Origin: Fulvimarina sp039652615
GTDB lineage: Bacteria > Pseudomonadota > Alphaproteobacteria > Rhizobiales > Rhizobiaceae
NCBI RefSeq assembly: GCF_039652615.1
Contig: NZ_JBDJAC010000008.1
Coordinates: 173,783-237,782, forward strand
Length of the DNA stretch: 64,000 bases
Direction of reading: 5' to 3'
Positions 1-7,381 of the stretch are shown piece by piece. The position numbers were made by a program, and so were the translations under genes. Position 1 is the first letter of the stretch. Each line of letters begins with the position of its first letter. The notes under the pieces are model-generated. The model was not told where the DNA came from. It saw only the letters and a list, made by a program, of their open reading frames with translations, and ran no database searches.

Positions 1-210
1 TTCTGCTTCGATGAGCAGACGCTGCAGCCGGGTGAAAGCGTGAACATGCCGATTACCTTCTTCGTCGATCCGGAAATACTGGACGCCGAAGAGCTGCAGG
101 GCGGCTACGCCATTACCCTGTCCTATACCTTCTTCCCGGTCGACGATCCGGCAGAAATGGCCGAAGCTCCCAAATCGGTGTCTTCCGATCGGGACGAAGG
201 CGCTTTATGA
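1..210 (+). CDS. ctaG: Cytochrome c oxidase assembly protein CtaG/Cox11, C-terminal part
   Basis: The reading frame is open from base 1 to the TGA at 208-210, so only the last 69 residues are in the window. It begins with FCFDEQTLQPGE, the Cox11 signature that follows the copper-binding cysteines, and continues into MPITFFVDP and an ITLSYTFF strand typical of the family. Cox11/CtaG is a membrane-anchored periplasmic copper chaperone that delivers copper to the CuB site of subunit I of aa3-type oxidases. The next gene downstream encodes oxidase subunit III, as expected for an alphaproteobacterial cox operon. The start lies outside the window. Confidence 0.9.
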   Translation, partial: FCFDEQTLQPGESVNMPITFFVDPEILDAEELQGGYAITLSYTFFPVDDPAEMAEAPKSVSSDRDEGAL

Positions 211-324
211 ACGTGGAAAACCGCAGAATCGGGAGTCATGGCCCGGTTGGCGACGAGAGCAGAGCTGAGGACGCCGGTTCGCGCCATTTGAGGCAAGACG
301 GCGCGTTGAGTGAGGAGACGCGGC

Positions 325-1200
325 ATGGCTGACGCACACGCCAAACATGATTACCACATGGTGGAACCGAGCCCCTGGCCGCTGATCGGTTCGATCGGTG
401 CCTTCATCATGCTGTTCGGCGCGGTCGGACTGTTCCGCTGGAGCGGTGGGCAGGAATTCCAGTTCCTCGGTGTTCCGCTTGCGACACCGTGGATTTTCGT
501 TCTCGGTCTCGCAATCGTTCTCTACACCATGTTCGGCTGGTGGTCGGAAACGGTGAAGGAAAGCCTCGAGGGCAAGCATACCCGCGTCGTCTCGCTGCAT
601 CTTCGCTATGGCATCATCATGTTCATCGCCTCCGAGGTGATGTTCTTCGTCGCCTGGTTCTGGGCGTTCTTCGATGCCAGCCTGTTTCCGAACGAAGCCA
701 TCCAGCAGGCGCGTACGGAAGTGCTTGGTGGTCAGTGGCCGCCGGTCGGTATCGAGGTCCTCGATCCGCTCCATCTGCCGCTCTTCAATACGGTCACGCT
801 TCTTCTGTCTGGTACGACCGTGACGTGGGCGCACCACGCGCTTCTCCACGGTGATCGCAAGGGCCTCGTCTGGGGTCTTGCGCTGACGGTCGCGCTCGGC
901 GTGATCTTCTCCTACGTCCAATATTTCGAATATGCCCACGCGCCGTTCGCGTTCTCGGGTTCGATCTACGGTTCGACCTTCTTCATGGCGACGGGCTTCC
1001 ACGGCTTCCACGTGCTCATCGGAACGATCTTCCTGATCGTCTGTCTGATCCGGGCCTCGGTTGGCCAGTTCACCACGGAAAAGCATTTCGGCTTCGAAGC
1101 TGCCGCCTGGTACTGGCACTTCGTCGACGTCGTCTGGATCTTCCTGTTCTTCGCCATCTATGTGTGGGGTGGTTGGGGCGCACCGGTCTACGCCGCTTGA
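325..1200 (+). CDS. ctaE: Cytochrome c oxidase subunit III
   Basis: This is the 291-residue subunit III of an aa3-type terminal oxidase, an inner-membrane protein with about seven hydrophobic helices. Visible family motifs are SEVMFF (103-108), GFHGFHV (224-230) and WYWHFVDVVW (262-271). An in-frame GTG at 310 would add five residues, but GAGGAG at 312-317 is correctly placed for the ATG at 325, so that start was chosen. The gene follows ctaG and precedes a DUF983 gene and surf1, the usual rhizobial order. Subunit III stabilises the catalytic core and helps proton uptake (family knowledge). Confidence 0.96.
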   Translation: MADAHAKHDYHMVEPSPWPLIGSIGAFIMLFGAVGLFRWSGGQEFQFLGVPLATPWIFVLGLAIVLYTMFGWWSETVKESLEGKHTRVVSLHLRYGIIMFIASEVMFFVAWFWAFFDASLFPNEAIQQARTEVLGGQWPPVGIEVLDPLHLPLFNTVTLLLSGTTVTWAHHALLHGDRKGLVWGLALTVALGVIFSYVQYFEYAHAPFAFSGSIYGSTFFMATGFHGFHVLIGTIFLIVCLIRASVGQFTTEKHFGFEAAAWYWHFVDVVWIFLFFAIYVWGGWGAPVYAA

Positions 1201-1286
1201 TCCGTTGATATCGGATTTCTGATAGAAGGGCGGTGCCGACAGGCCCGCCCTCATTTGTTTCGATCACCGGGCAGAAGGCCAATTTC

Positions 1287-1697
1287 ATGAGCGTATCGTC
1301 CGGAAACGAGCCTGATCCGATCCCGGCAGGGCTCAAGGGGCGCTGTCCGCGCTGCGGCGAAGGCGGCCTGTTTTCCGGATTTCTGACGCCGGCCAAGAAA
1401 TGCGACGAATGCGGGCTCGACTACAAATTCGCCGATTCCGGCGATGGTCCGGCCGTGTTCGTGATCCTCATCATCGGCTTCATCGTCTGCGGCCTCGCCC
1501 TGTGGCTCGAAGTCTCCTACGATCCTCCACTCTTCCTCCATTTCATTCTCTGGATACCCCTGACGGCGATTCTCGCGCTCCCGCTGCTGAGGATGCTGAA
1601 GGGCGTTATGATCACCCTGACCTACGCGAACAAGGCGCGTGAAGGGCGGCTCGATGGTGAGAACCGAACCGGGACGGGTACGGACGAAAACCCATGA
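1287..1697 (+). CDS. DUF983 family membrane protein
   Basis: A 136-residue protein. Two CxxC pairs (C20/C23 and C39/C42) form a probable zinc-ribbon-like N-terminal domain, and two hydrophobic segments follow at about 52-72 and 82-103. This arrangement is typical of DUF983 proteins, which in alphaproteobacteria sit between coxC and surf1. Their biochemical role is not established; the location suggests a part in oxidase biogenesis. The ATG at 1287 was preferred over an upstream one at 1233 because the domain starts directly after it and AGAAGG lies just upstream. The stop overlaps the surf1 start by four bases (ATGA), indicating translational coupling. Confidence 0.85.
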   Translation: MSVSSGNEPDPIPAGLKGRCPRCGEGGLFSGFLTPAKKCDECGLDYKFADSGDGPAVFVILIIGFIVCGLALWLEVSYDPPLFLHFILWIPLTAILALPLLRMLKGVMITLTYANKAREGRLDGENRTGTGTDENP

Positions 1698-2494
1698 GCG
1701 CGCCCGAATCCGGCGGGGTGATGCCGGTCGGCGAACCGCAGCCGATGAGCCGGACAAAGTTCGCGATAGCGCTTTCCCTCTGCGTCATCGGCATTTTGAT
1801 CCTCATGGGGCTCGGGACCTGGCAGGTCGAGCGGCTGCTCTGGAAAGAATCGCTGATCGAGCGGATCGATGCCCGCATCGACTCCGATCCCGTCAGACTC
1901 GATGCCGCGCTTGCCGAGTTCAAGGAGACCGGTGACGTCGATTATCAGCCGGTGACGCTGACCGGGCGCTTTCTGGAGGGCGGCGAGCGCTATTTCTTCA
2001 CGACATTCGACGGCACCACGGGCTGGAACGTCTATGCACCGTTCCTGACGCAAGACGGGAAGCTGGTCATCGTCAATCGCGGTTTCGTGCCCTATGAGCA
2101 GCGCGATCCGGCAATGTGGCCGGGCGAGCGAAGCGAAGGGGTCGTCACCTTCCAGGGGATCGCGCGCAACGCGCCACAAGAAAAGCCCGGCTATTTCGTC
2201 CCGGAAAACGATCCGGCCAAGGATACCTTCTTCTGGCGCGATCTCGATGCGATGGCATCCGGTCTCGCCCTCGATGCCGGTGTCGATCTTGTGCCCTTCT
2301 TCGTCGATGCGAATCGCGATCCCAATTTTGATGGACTGCCGATTGGTGGCCAGACGATCGTCACCATCCCGAACAACCATCTGCAATACGCCTTCACATG
2401 GTACGGGATCGGCTTTGTGCTGATCGTGATGACGTTCATGCTCGTCTATCGGCAGGTTCGGGCCAGGCGCGGCCAAGCTTCGCGGCGAGCTTGA
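1694..2494 (+). CDS. surf1: SURF1 family cytochrome oxidase assembly protein
   Basis: A 266-residue protein with one transmembrane helix at each end, about 22-42 and 232-252, and a periplasmic domain between. The GTWQVERLLWK stretch right after the first helix and NNHLQYAFTWYG before the second are SURF1 hallmarks. SURF1 (Shy1 in yeast) assists haem a insertion into subunit I of aa3 oxidases. It overlaps the DUF983 gene by four bases and is followed 31 bases later by ispH, so the whole group may be one transcript. Confidence 0.93.
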   Translation: MSAPESGGVMPVGEPQPMSRTKFAIALSLCVIGILILMGLGTWQVERLLWKESLIERIDARIDSDPVRLDAALAEFKETGDVDYQPVTLTGRFLEGGERYFFTTFDGTTGWNVYAPFLTQDGKLVIVNRGFVPYEQRDPAMWPGERSEGVVTFQGIARNAPQEKPGYFVPENDPAKDTFFWRDLDAMASGLALDAGVDLVPFFVDANRDPNFDGLPIGGQTIVTIPNNHLQYAFTWYGIGFVLIVMTFMLVYRQVRARRGQASRRA

Positions 2495-2525
2495 CAGGGG
2501 AGGGCCTCATGCCTTCATTCGCCTC

Positions 2526-3554
2526 ATGACCGAACACGACAATCCTTCGCTGACCCCTCACTCGAGCAAACGGGCTCTCACCCTGAAGCTCTGCGAGCCG
2601 CGCGGCTTTTGTGCCGGCGTCGACCGGGCAATCCAGATCGTCGTTCTGGCGCTCAAGAAATATGGCGCGCCGGTCTATGTGCGGCACGAGATCGTACACA
2701 ACAAATATGTCGTAGACGGCCTGCGCGACATGGGCGCCGTCTTCGTGAAAGAGCTGACGGAAGTGCCTGACGATGGCCAGCCGGTCGTCTTCTCGGCCCA
2801 TGGTGTGCCCAAATCCGTCCCTGCAAGGGCCGAGGCGCGCGATATGTTCTATCTCGACGCGACCTGTCCCCTGGTCTCCAAGGTCCACAAGCAGGGCCTA
2901 CGCCATGTGAAGCTCGGGCGGCACGTGCTGTTGATCGGCCATGCAGGACATCCCGAAGTGGTCGGCACGCTCGGTCAGTTGCCGGAAGGCACGGTGACGC
3001 TGATCGAGACCGAAGAAGACGTCGCTGCCTTCGAACCTGCGGACCCGACCGCACTTGGCTTCATCACGCAGACGACGCTTTCCGTCGACGATACCGCAGG
3101 CGTCGTAAAAGCGCTTCAGACGAAATTCCCCGAGCTTCATGCTCCGTCCTCGGAATCGATCTGCTATGCGACGACGAACCGTCAGGACGCAGTGAAGGCG
3201 GCAGCTGTCGATACGGATCTCTTCGTGGTCGTCGGTGCTCCGAATTCGTCGAATTCCAAGCGTCTGGTCGAGGTGGCCAAGCGCTTCGGCGCGGCGGATG
3301 CCATGCTTGTCGAGAGCGAGCGGGACATTCCATGGGACCGGCTGGCATCGGGTGCGACGCTCGCGCTCTCGGCTGGCGCGTCCGCGCCCGACATTCTGGT
3401 CGACGGGATCATCGCCAAGGCTCGTGCGGACTTCGATGTCACGCTCGAAGTCGTCCAGACGGCGGAGGAGAACGAACTCTTTCCCGTGATGCGCTCGATC
3501 CGCGACGTTCCGCTGACAAAGGCCGATATGGCGTTCGTCAACGGGGCTGCGTGA
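2526..3554 (+). CDS. ispH: 4-hydroxy-3-methylbut-2-enyl diphosphate reductase
   Basis: This 342-residue enzyme (also LytB) catalyses the last step of the MEP isoprenoid pathway, reducing HMBPP to IPP and DMAPP with a [4Fe-4S] cluster. The three cluster cysteines are visible at C29 (PRGFCAGV), C114 (DATCPLV) and C213 (ICYATTNRQ). The substrate-pocket motifs HEIVHN, FSAHGV and GHPEVVGT (catalytic glutamate) are also intact. A position just downstream of surf1 and before thrB and rnhA is common in Hyphomicrobiales. The length is normal for the family. Confidence 0.97.
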   Translation: MTEHDNPSLTPHSSKRALTLKLCEPRGFCAGVDRAIQIVVLALKKYGAPVYVRHEIVHNKYVVDGLRDMGAVFVKELTEVPDDGQPVVFSAHGVPKSVPARAEARDMFYLDATCPLVSKVHKQGLRHVKLGRHVLLIGHAGHPEVVGTLGQLPEGTVTLIETEEDVAAFEPADPTALGFITQTTLSVDDTAGVVKALQTKFPELHAPSSESICYATTNRQDAVKAAAVDTDLFVVVGAPNSSNSKRLVEVAKRFGAADAMLVESERDIPWDRLASGATLALSAGASAPDILVDGIIAKARADFDVTLEVVQTAEENELFPVMRSIRDVPLTKADMAFVNGAA

Positions 3555-3633
3555 CCGGCTGGGCAAAAGCGCTTCCGGGAAGATTCGGCAGCGGCTATCC
3601 TCGCCTGGTCGACAAACGACGGGAGAAAGCGGG

Positions 3634-4008
3634 ATGGCCGGTCACGGTGTCGTTCACTGGAACGAGTTGAATACGCACGATCCGGATGCGGCGATGGCGT
3701 TTTATGGACGAACGCTCGGCTGGACCTTCGAAACCGTGCCGATCGATGCCGATCAGACCTACATTATCATCTGGTCGGGCGAAGCGCGCGTCGGTGGCAT
3801 TTTCCATATGCAACATCCTATGTTCGCGGGCATTCCGGAACACTGGTTCACCCATATCGCGGTCGACGATATCGAAAAGCGAGTCGCGCTCGTGCGGGAC
3901 AACGGCGGAGTGATAACCCGCGAACCCTTCGATGTCCCTGGCGTCGGCGTGATGGCCGTTCTCCAGGCGGCCAGCGGCTCTTACTGCGCCTTCATCCAGC
4001 CTGCCTGA
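3634..4008 (+). CDS. VOC (glyoxalase/bleomycin resistance-like) family protein
   Basis: A 124-residue single-domain protein with the beta-alpha-beta-beta-beta pattern of the vicinal oxygen chelate fold. It begins HGVVHWNELNTHDPDAAMAF, where the histidine and the later HWFTHIAV and SYCAFIQP strands fit the VOC metal and substrate site. Close relatives are small uncharacterised VOC proteins, and the substrate cannot be inferred. The ATG follows AGCGGG at a workable distance. The gene lies between ispH and thrB, a place where rhizobial genomes usually have no VOC gene, so it may be an independent insertion. Confidence 0.8.
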   Translation: MAGHGVVHWNELNTHDPDAAMAFYGRTLGWTFETVPIDADQTYIIIWSGEARVGGIFHMQHPMFAGIPEHWFTHIAVDDIEKRVALVRDNGGVITREPFDVPGVGVMAVLQAASGSYCAFIQPA

Positions 4009-4175
4009 TCGAGGCGAACCAGATCGAGCCTCGGTGGCCGGCACGTGTCTTCTTGTCTGGATCGGAATTCCGGCTTGCGGGGCGGTGGCTCCTCGGTGCA
4101 GATGAGCCCATCACCGAGCGCATGCACTGGCTCAAGAAGCCGTGCGTCGAACGAACCAATCTCCGAGGAGGGATC

Positions 4176-5156
4176 GTGGCCGTCTATACCGATGTCGGCG
4201 AGGCCGAACTGTCCGAATTCCTCGCCGATTACGATCTCGGCCAGGTGCTGAGCTATAAGGGCATTGCCGAGGGCGTCGAGAATTCGAACTTTCTGCTGCG
4301 TACGACGGGCGGCACCTTCATCCTGACGCTGTATGAAAAGCGCGTCGACAGACACGACCTTCCGTTTTTTCTTGGGCTGATGGAGCATCTCGCCCAGCAC
4401 GGGCTCTCCTGTCCGCTGCCGGTGAAAAAGCGCCATGGGGAAACGCTGGGCGAGCTTGCCGGGCGACCGGGCGCGATTTTCACCTTTCTGGAGGGAATGG
4501 GGGCGAGACGCCCGACGCCAGCCCACTGCAAAGCCGTCGGTTCAGCCATGGCGCGCCTTCACGCGATCGGCGCGAGCTTTCCCATGACGCGCGGGAACGG
4601 GCTGTCCATGGAGGCCTGGCGCCCGCTGTTTCAATCCTGTCCAGACCGGGTGGATGGGGTCGAGGCAGGCCTGAGCGAAGAGATCGAGCGGGATCTCGAT
4701 ACGCTGGAGGCGTATTGGCCGAGCGATCTGCCGTCTGGCGTCATCCATGCCGATCTCTTCACCGACAACGTCTTCTTTCTGGGCGGAAACCTCTCCGGCA
4801 TCATCGACTTCTATTTCGCCTGCAACGATCTGCTTGCCTACGATATCGCGATCACGCTGTGCGCCTGGTGCTTTGAGCCGGATGGCAGCTTCAATCTCAC
4901 GAAGGGCGCGGCGCTTCTGAACGGCTATCAGTCGGTGCGCCCGCTGGAGGCCGGGGAGGTCGCTGCCCTGCCGATCCTGTGCCGGGGCGCCGCCATGCGG
5001 TTTTTGTTGACGCGTCTTTACGACTGGCTGACCGTCCCCGACGGCAGCTATGTCGTGAAGAAGGACCCGTTGGAATATCTGAAGAAGCTGCGCTTTCATC
5101 GAAGCGTCGATAGCGTGGGCGAATACGGGTACCAGCCGGTGGAGAATGACATTTGA
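4176..5156 (+). CDS. thrB: Homoserine kinase (ThrB type II, aminoglycoside-phosphotransferase fold)
   Basis: A 326-residue enzyme that phosphorylates homoserine in threonine biosynthesis. It has the APH-like kinase fold. The Brenner motif VIHADLFTDNVFF holds the catalytic D193, and the metal-binding aspartate is D211 in IIDFYFACND. The GTG at 4176 was chosen because GAGGAGGG lies 4-11 bases upstream and the protein then starts VAVYTDVGEAEL, matching the expected N-terminus; the frame is open upstream to 4053 without homology. The partner gene thrC is on the other strand at 12.3-13.7 kb. The stop overlaps the rnhA start. Confidence 0.95.
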   Translation: MAVYTDVGEAELSEFLADYDLGQVLSYKGIAEGVENSNFLLRTTGGTFILTLYEKRVDRHDLPFFLGLMEHLAQHGLSCPLPVKKRHGETLGELAGRPGAIFTFLEGMGARRPTPAHCKAVGSAMARLHAIGASFPMTRGNGLSMEAWRPLFQSCPDRVDGVEAGLSEEIERDLDTLEAYWPSDLPSGVIHADLFTDNVFFLGGNLSGIIDFYFACNDLLAYDIAITLCAWCFEPDGSFNLTKGAALLNGYQSVRPLEAGEVAALPILCRGAAMRFLLTRLYDWLTVPDGSYVVKKDPLEYLKKLRFHRSVDSVGEYGYQPVENDI

Positions 5157-5614
5157 GCACGGAAAATCGGGTCGAGATCTACACGGATGGCGCCTGTTCG
5201 GGAAATCCCGGACCGGGCGGCTGGGGTGTCTTGCTCCGCTTTGGCGAGCATTCGAAGGAGCTAAAGGGCGGCGAGGCGAACACCACGAACAACCGTATGG
5301 AGCTGATGGCCGCCATCGAGGCTCTGTCAGCCCTGAAACGACCCTGTGCCATCGATCTGCATTCGGATTCCTCCTACATGCGCGACGGCATCACGAAGTG
5401 GATTCACGGCTGGAAAAAGAACGGCTGGAAGACCGCCGACAAGAAGCCGGTGAAGAATGCCGAGCTCTGGAAGCGTCTCGACGAGGAGCGCGCCCGGCAC
5501 GATGTGACGTTTCATTGGGTCAAGGGCCATGCCGGCCACGAGGGCAACGAGCGCGCCGACCAGCTTGCCAATGACGGGATGGAGCCGTTCAAGAAGAAGG
5601 CCCGTTCGGCTTAA
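5153..5614 (+). CDS. rnhA: Ribonuclease HI
   Basis: A 153-residue RNase HI that degrades the RNA strand of RNA-DNA hybrids. The catalytic carboxylates D12 (YTDGACSGNPGPGGWG), E50 (NRMELMAAIEAL) and D72 (LHSDSSYMRDGI) are visible, as is the C-terminal WVKGHAGHEGNERAD motif with its mobile histidine. The start is a TTG at 5153 that overlaps the thrB stop, so translation is probably coupled to thrB. The length is standard for the family. Confidence 0.96.
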   Translation: MSTENRVEIYTDGACSGNPGPGGWGVLLRFGEHSKELKGGEANTTNNRMELMAAIEALSALKRPCAIDLHSDSSYMRDGITKWIHGWKKNGWKTADKKPVKNAELWKRLDEERARHDVTFHWVKGHAGHEGNERADQLANDGMEPFKKKARSA

Positions 5615-5691
5615 TACCGGCGGACCTTTGAATCCATCGGTTTCATGGGTCGTCGGCAGCCCGAGCGGCGTTTGAGCCGTTTGCCGGGCGT

Positions 5692-5714
5692 GGATTGACC
5701 CAAGGGGTCAATTC
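5692..5714. terminator. Hairpin between convergent rnhA and the DsbD-N gene
   Basis: Arms 5692-5701 and 5705-5714 pair over ten base pairs (one G-T) with a three-base loop. The core is ATTGACCC-AAG-GGGTCAAT. The hairpin sits between two genes that converge and could terminate both. No strong T-run follows on either side, so this is a structural call only. Confidence 0.4.
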
Positions 5715-5749
5715 CATTCGTCCGGCAGTATAAGCCTCCGCGTCCGCGC

Positions 5750-6580
5750 TTATTCAGGCCTGATAACCGTCGTCAGGCCCTTGTCGCCATCGTCGAGGAC
5801 GACCGTCAGCTCCGGTATTTCGGCTTGCTTCGGCTTCTCATCGATCGGGATGCGCAGGATCGTGCGCCCGCCGTTCTCTGCCGACAGCTCGGCCTCGCCG
5901 AAATACCAGCCCTTCGGGCCAAGCACGAAGGCATCGCGCACGGGTGCCTTGCTATCGAGGTCGAGCGTGAGGACATCGCCATCGATCGCGGCTGTGACAT
6001 CCTGCGAAGCAATGGATGGCGGGAGAGCTGCGAACGCCCTCTCGACCGCAGTTGACGTGGCCGCCGATTTGGAAGGATCGACGGACAGCGCTGCCTGAAC
6101 GGGTACGCAGATCTCCTCGCAGATCCCAAGAAAGACATTGGCGACGATCGCGCCGTCTATCGTCTCACCCTCTCCAGGCGTCAGCAGAAAGGGGAGCGCC
6201 AGATCGTGCTTGTAGCCGTTGGCGCGGGCCAGCTCTTCGCCGAAGCGCTCGGGGAGCGGTGCGAGGACCGCCGTCTTGCCGATGCCGGCCGTGCCGGAAA
6301 AATCGATCTGCGGGGGAATGCCGGACGGGCCGGGATCGAGCCAGTAGGTCTTCCAGCCCGGCTCCATTTCGATTTGCAGCGCCCCGCGCACCATGCCGTG
6401 TGCCCCCGGTGGTTCAGCGAAAAGGGTGAGCGTCGCAAAATCGGTCTCTGCGACGTTTGCCGGCGATTGATCCGCAGCGCTTGCCGCGCCCGACATCGCG
6501 ACGAGCACCGCGATCGCGGCCGAAACGGAGATGCGGGTATGGGCGGCGAAGCTTGGCTTCATGTCAGGTCGCTTCTTCAT
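5750..6580 (-). CDS. Periplasmic DsbD N-terminal-domain-like protein
   Basis: A 276-residue protein with a signal peptide (SVSAAIAVLVAMSGAASAA) followed by a domain resembling the N-terminal thiol-disulfide domain of DsbD/ScsB. Recognisable features are the WKTYWLDPGPSGIPP stretch and NVFLGICEEICVPV, a CxxxC pair expected to be redox active. It lacks the membrane and thioredoxin domains of full-length DsbD, so it must receive electrons from another partner or act in copper or periplasmic redox handling. The ATG at 6580 has no clear ribosome binding site; a second ATG at 6562 would still leave a complete signal peptide. Confidence 0.75.
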   Translation of the reverse strand: MKKRPDMKPSFAAHTRISVSAAIAVLVAMSGAASAADQSPANVAETDFATLTLFAEPPGAHGMVRGALQIEMEPGWKTYWLDPGPSGIPPQIDFSGTAGIGKTAVLAPLPERFGEELARANGYKHDLALPFLLTPGEGETIDGAIVANVFLGICEEICVPVQAALSVDPSKSAATSTAVERAFAALPPSIASQDVTAAIDGDVLTLDLDSKAPVRDAFVLGPKGWYFGEAELSAENGGRTILRIPIDEKPKQAEIPELTVVLDDGDKGLTTVIRPE

Positions 6581-6761
6581 TGTGGGAGCGGACAAGATCC
6601 TCTGGGCGCGGATAGTCGCACAGGTGAACCGGCGCCGGCCATTCATGTCTTCGTGTGCCGTCCGGCCAATCTTCCATCGCTTGCAGGACTTTGTGTCTCT
6701 GGCATTCCGCCGCATTCAATGCCAACTTAAGATGCGTTCACATAGGACTGGAGGTCGACCC

Positions 6762-7364
6762 GTGCGTTTAGACGAGGTGACTGACGAGACGGCGATGTCG
6801 TTAGAAGGGCATTTTCTGATTGCCATGCCCGGCATCGAAGGCGAACCCTTCGAGCGCACGGTGATCTATATCTGCGCCCATTCTTCCAGCGGTGCCATGG
6901 GCTTCATCATCAACAAGCCGCAGCCGACGAGCTTCTCGCAGCTTTTAACCCAGCTCGGGATCGTCGAGAGCGAGGACGATATCCGGCGTCCGGCATATGG
7001 CGGCGAGGTTCTGGTTTGCCGCGGCGGGCCGGTGGAGCAGAGCCGCGGCTTCGTTCTTCACTCAGCCGATTACACCTCCGAATCCACCATCAATGTCGAC
7101 CCGGAGATCGCCCTGACCCCGACGACGGATATCCTGCGCGCAATGTCCCAGGGCGCCGGGCCCACGACGGCGATCATGGCGCTCGGATATTCAGGCTGGG
7201 CACCGGGGCAACTGGAGGATGAGATCGCCCAGAATGGGTGGCTCACCTGCAAGGCCGATCTGTCGATCGTCTTTTCCACCGCGCTCGACGACAAATATGA
7301 CAAGGCGCTGGCCCTGCTCGGTATTCACCCGGCCTTCCTCAACGCGGAAGCCGGTCATGCCTGA
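6762..7364 (+). CDS. YqgE/AlgH family protein
   Basis: A 200-residue member of the YqgE/AlgH family, recognised by LEGHFLIAMPGIEGEPFERT, the SSSGAMGFIINKP segment and the YGGEVLVCRGGPVEQSRGFVLH region. AlgH was first implicated in alginate regulation, but the molecular function of the family is unresolved. The GTG at 6762 was chosen because GGAGG lies about eight bases upstream. An ATG at 6732 is also in frame but has no ribosome binding site. The gene is divergent from the DsbD-N-like gene. Confidence 0.88.
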   Translation: MRLDEVTDETAMSLEGHFLIAMPGIEGEPFERTVIYICAHSSSGAMGFIINKPQPTSFSQLLTQLGIVESEDDIRRPAYGGEVLVCRGGPVEQSRGFVLHSADYTSESTINVDPEIALTPTTDILRAMSQGAGPTTAIMALGYSGWAPGQLEDEIAQNGWLTCKADLSIVFSTALDDKYDKALALLGIHPAFLNAEAGHA

Positions 7365-7381
7365 GCAGAAGGCCGCAGGCC

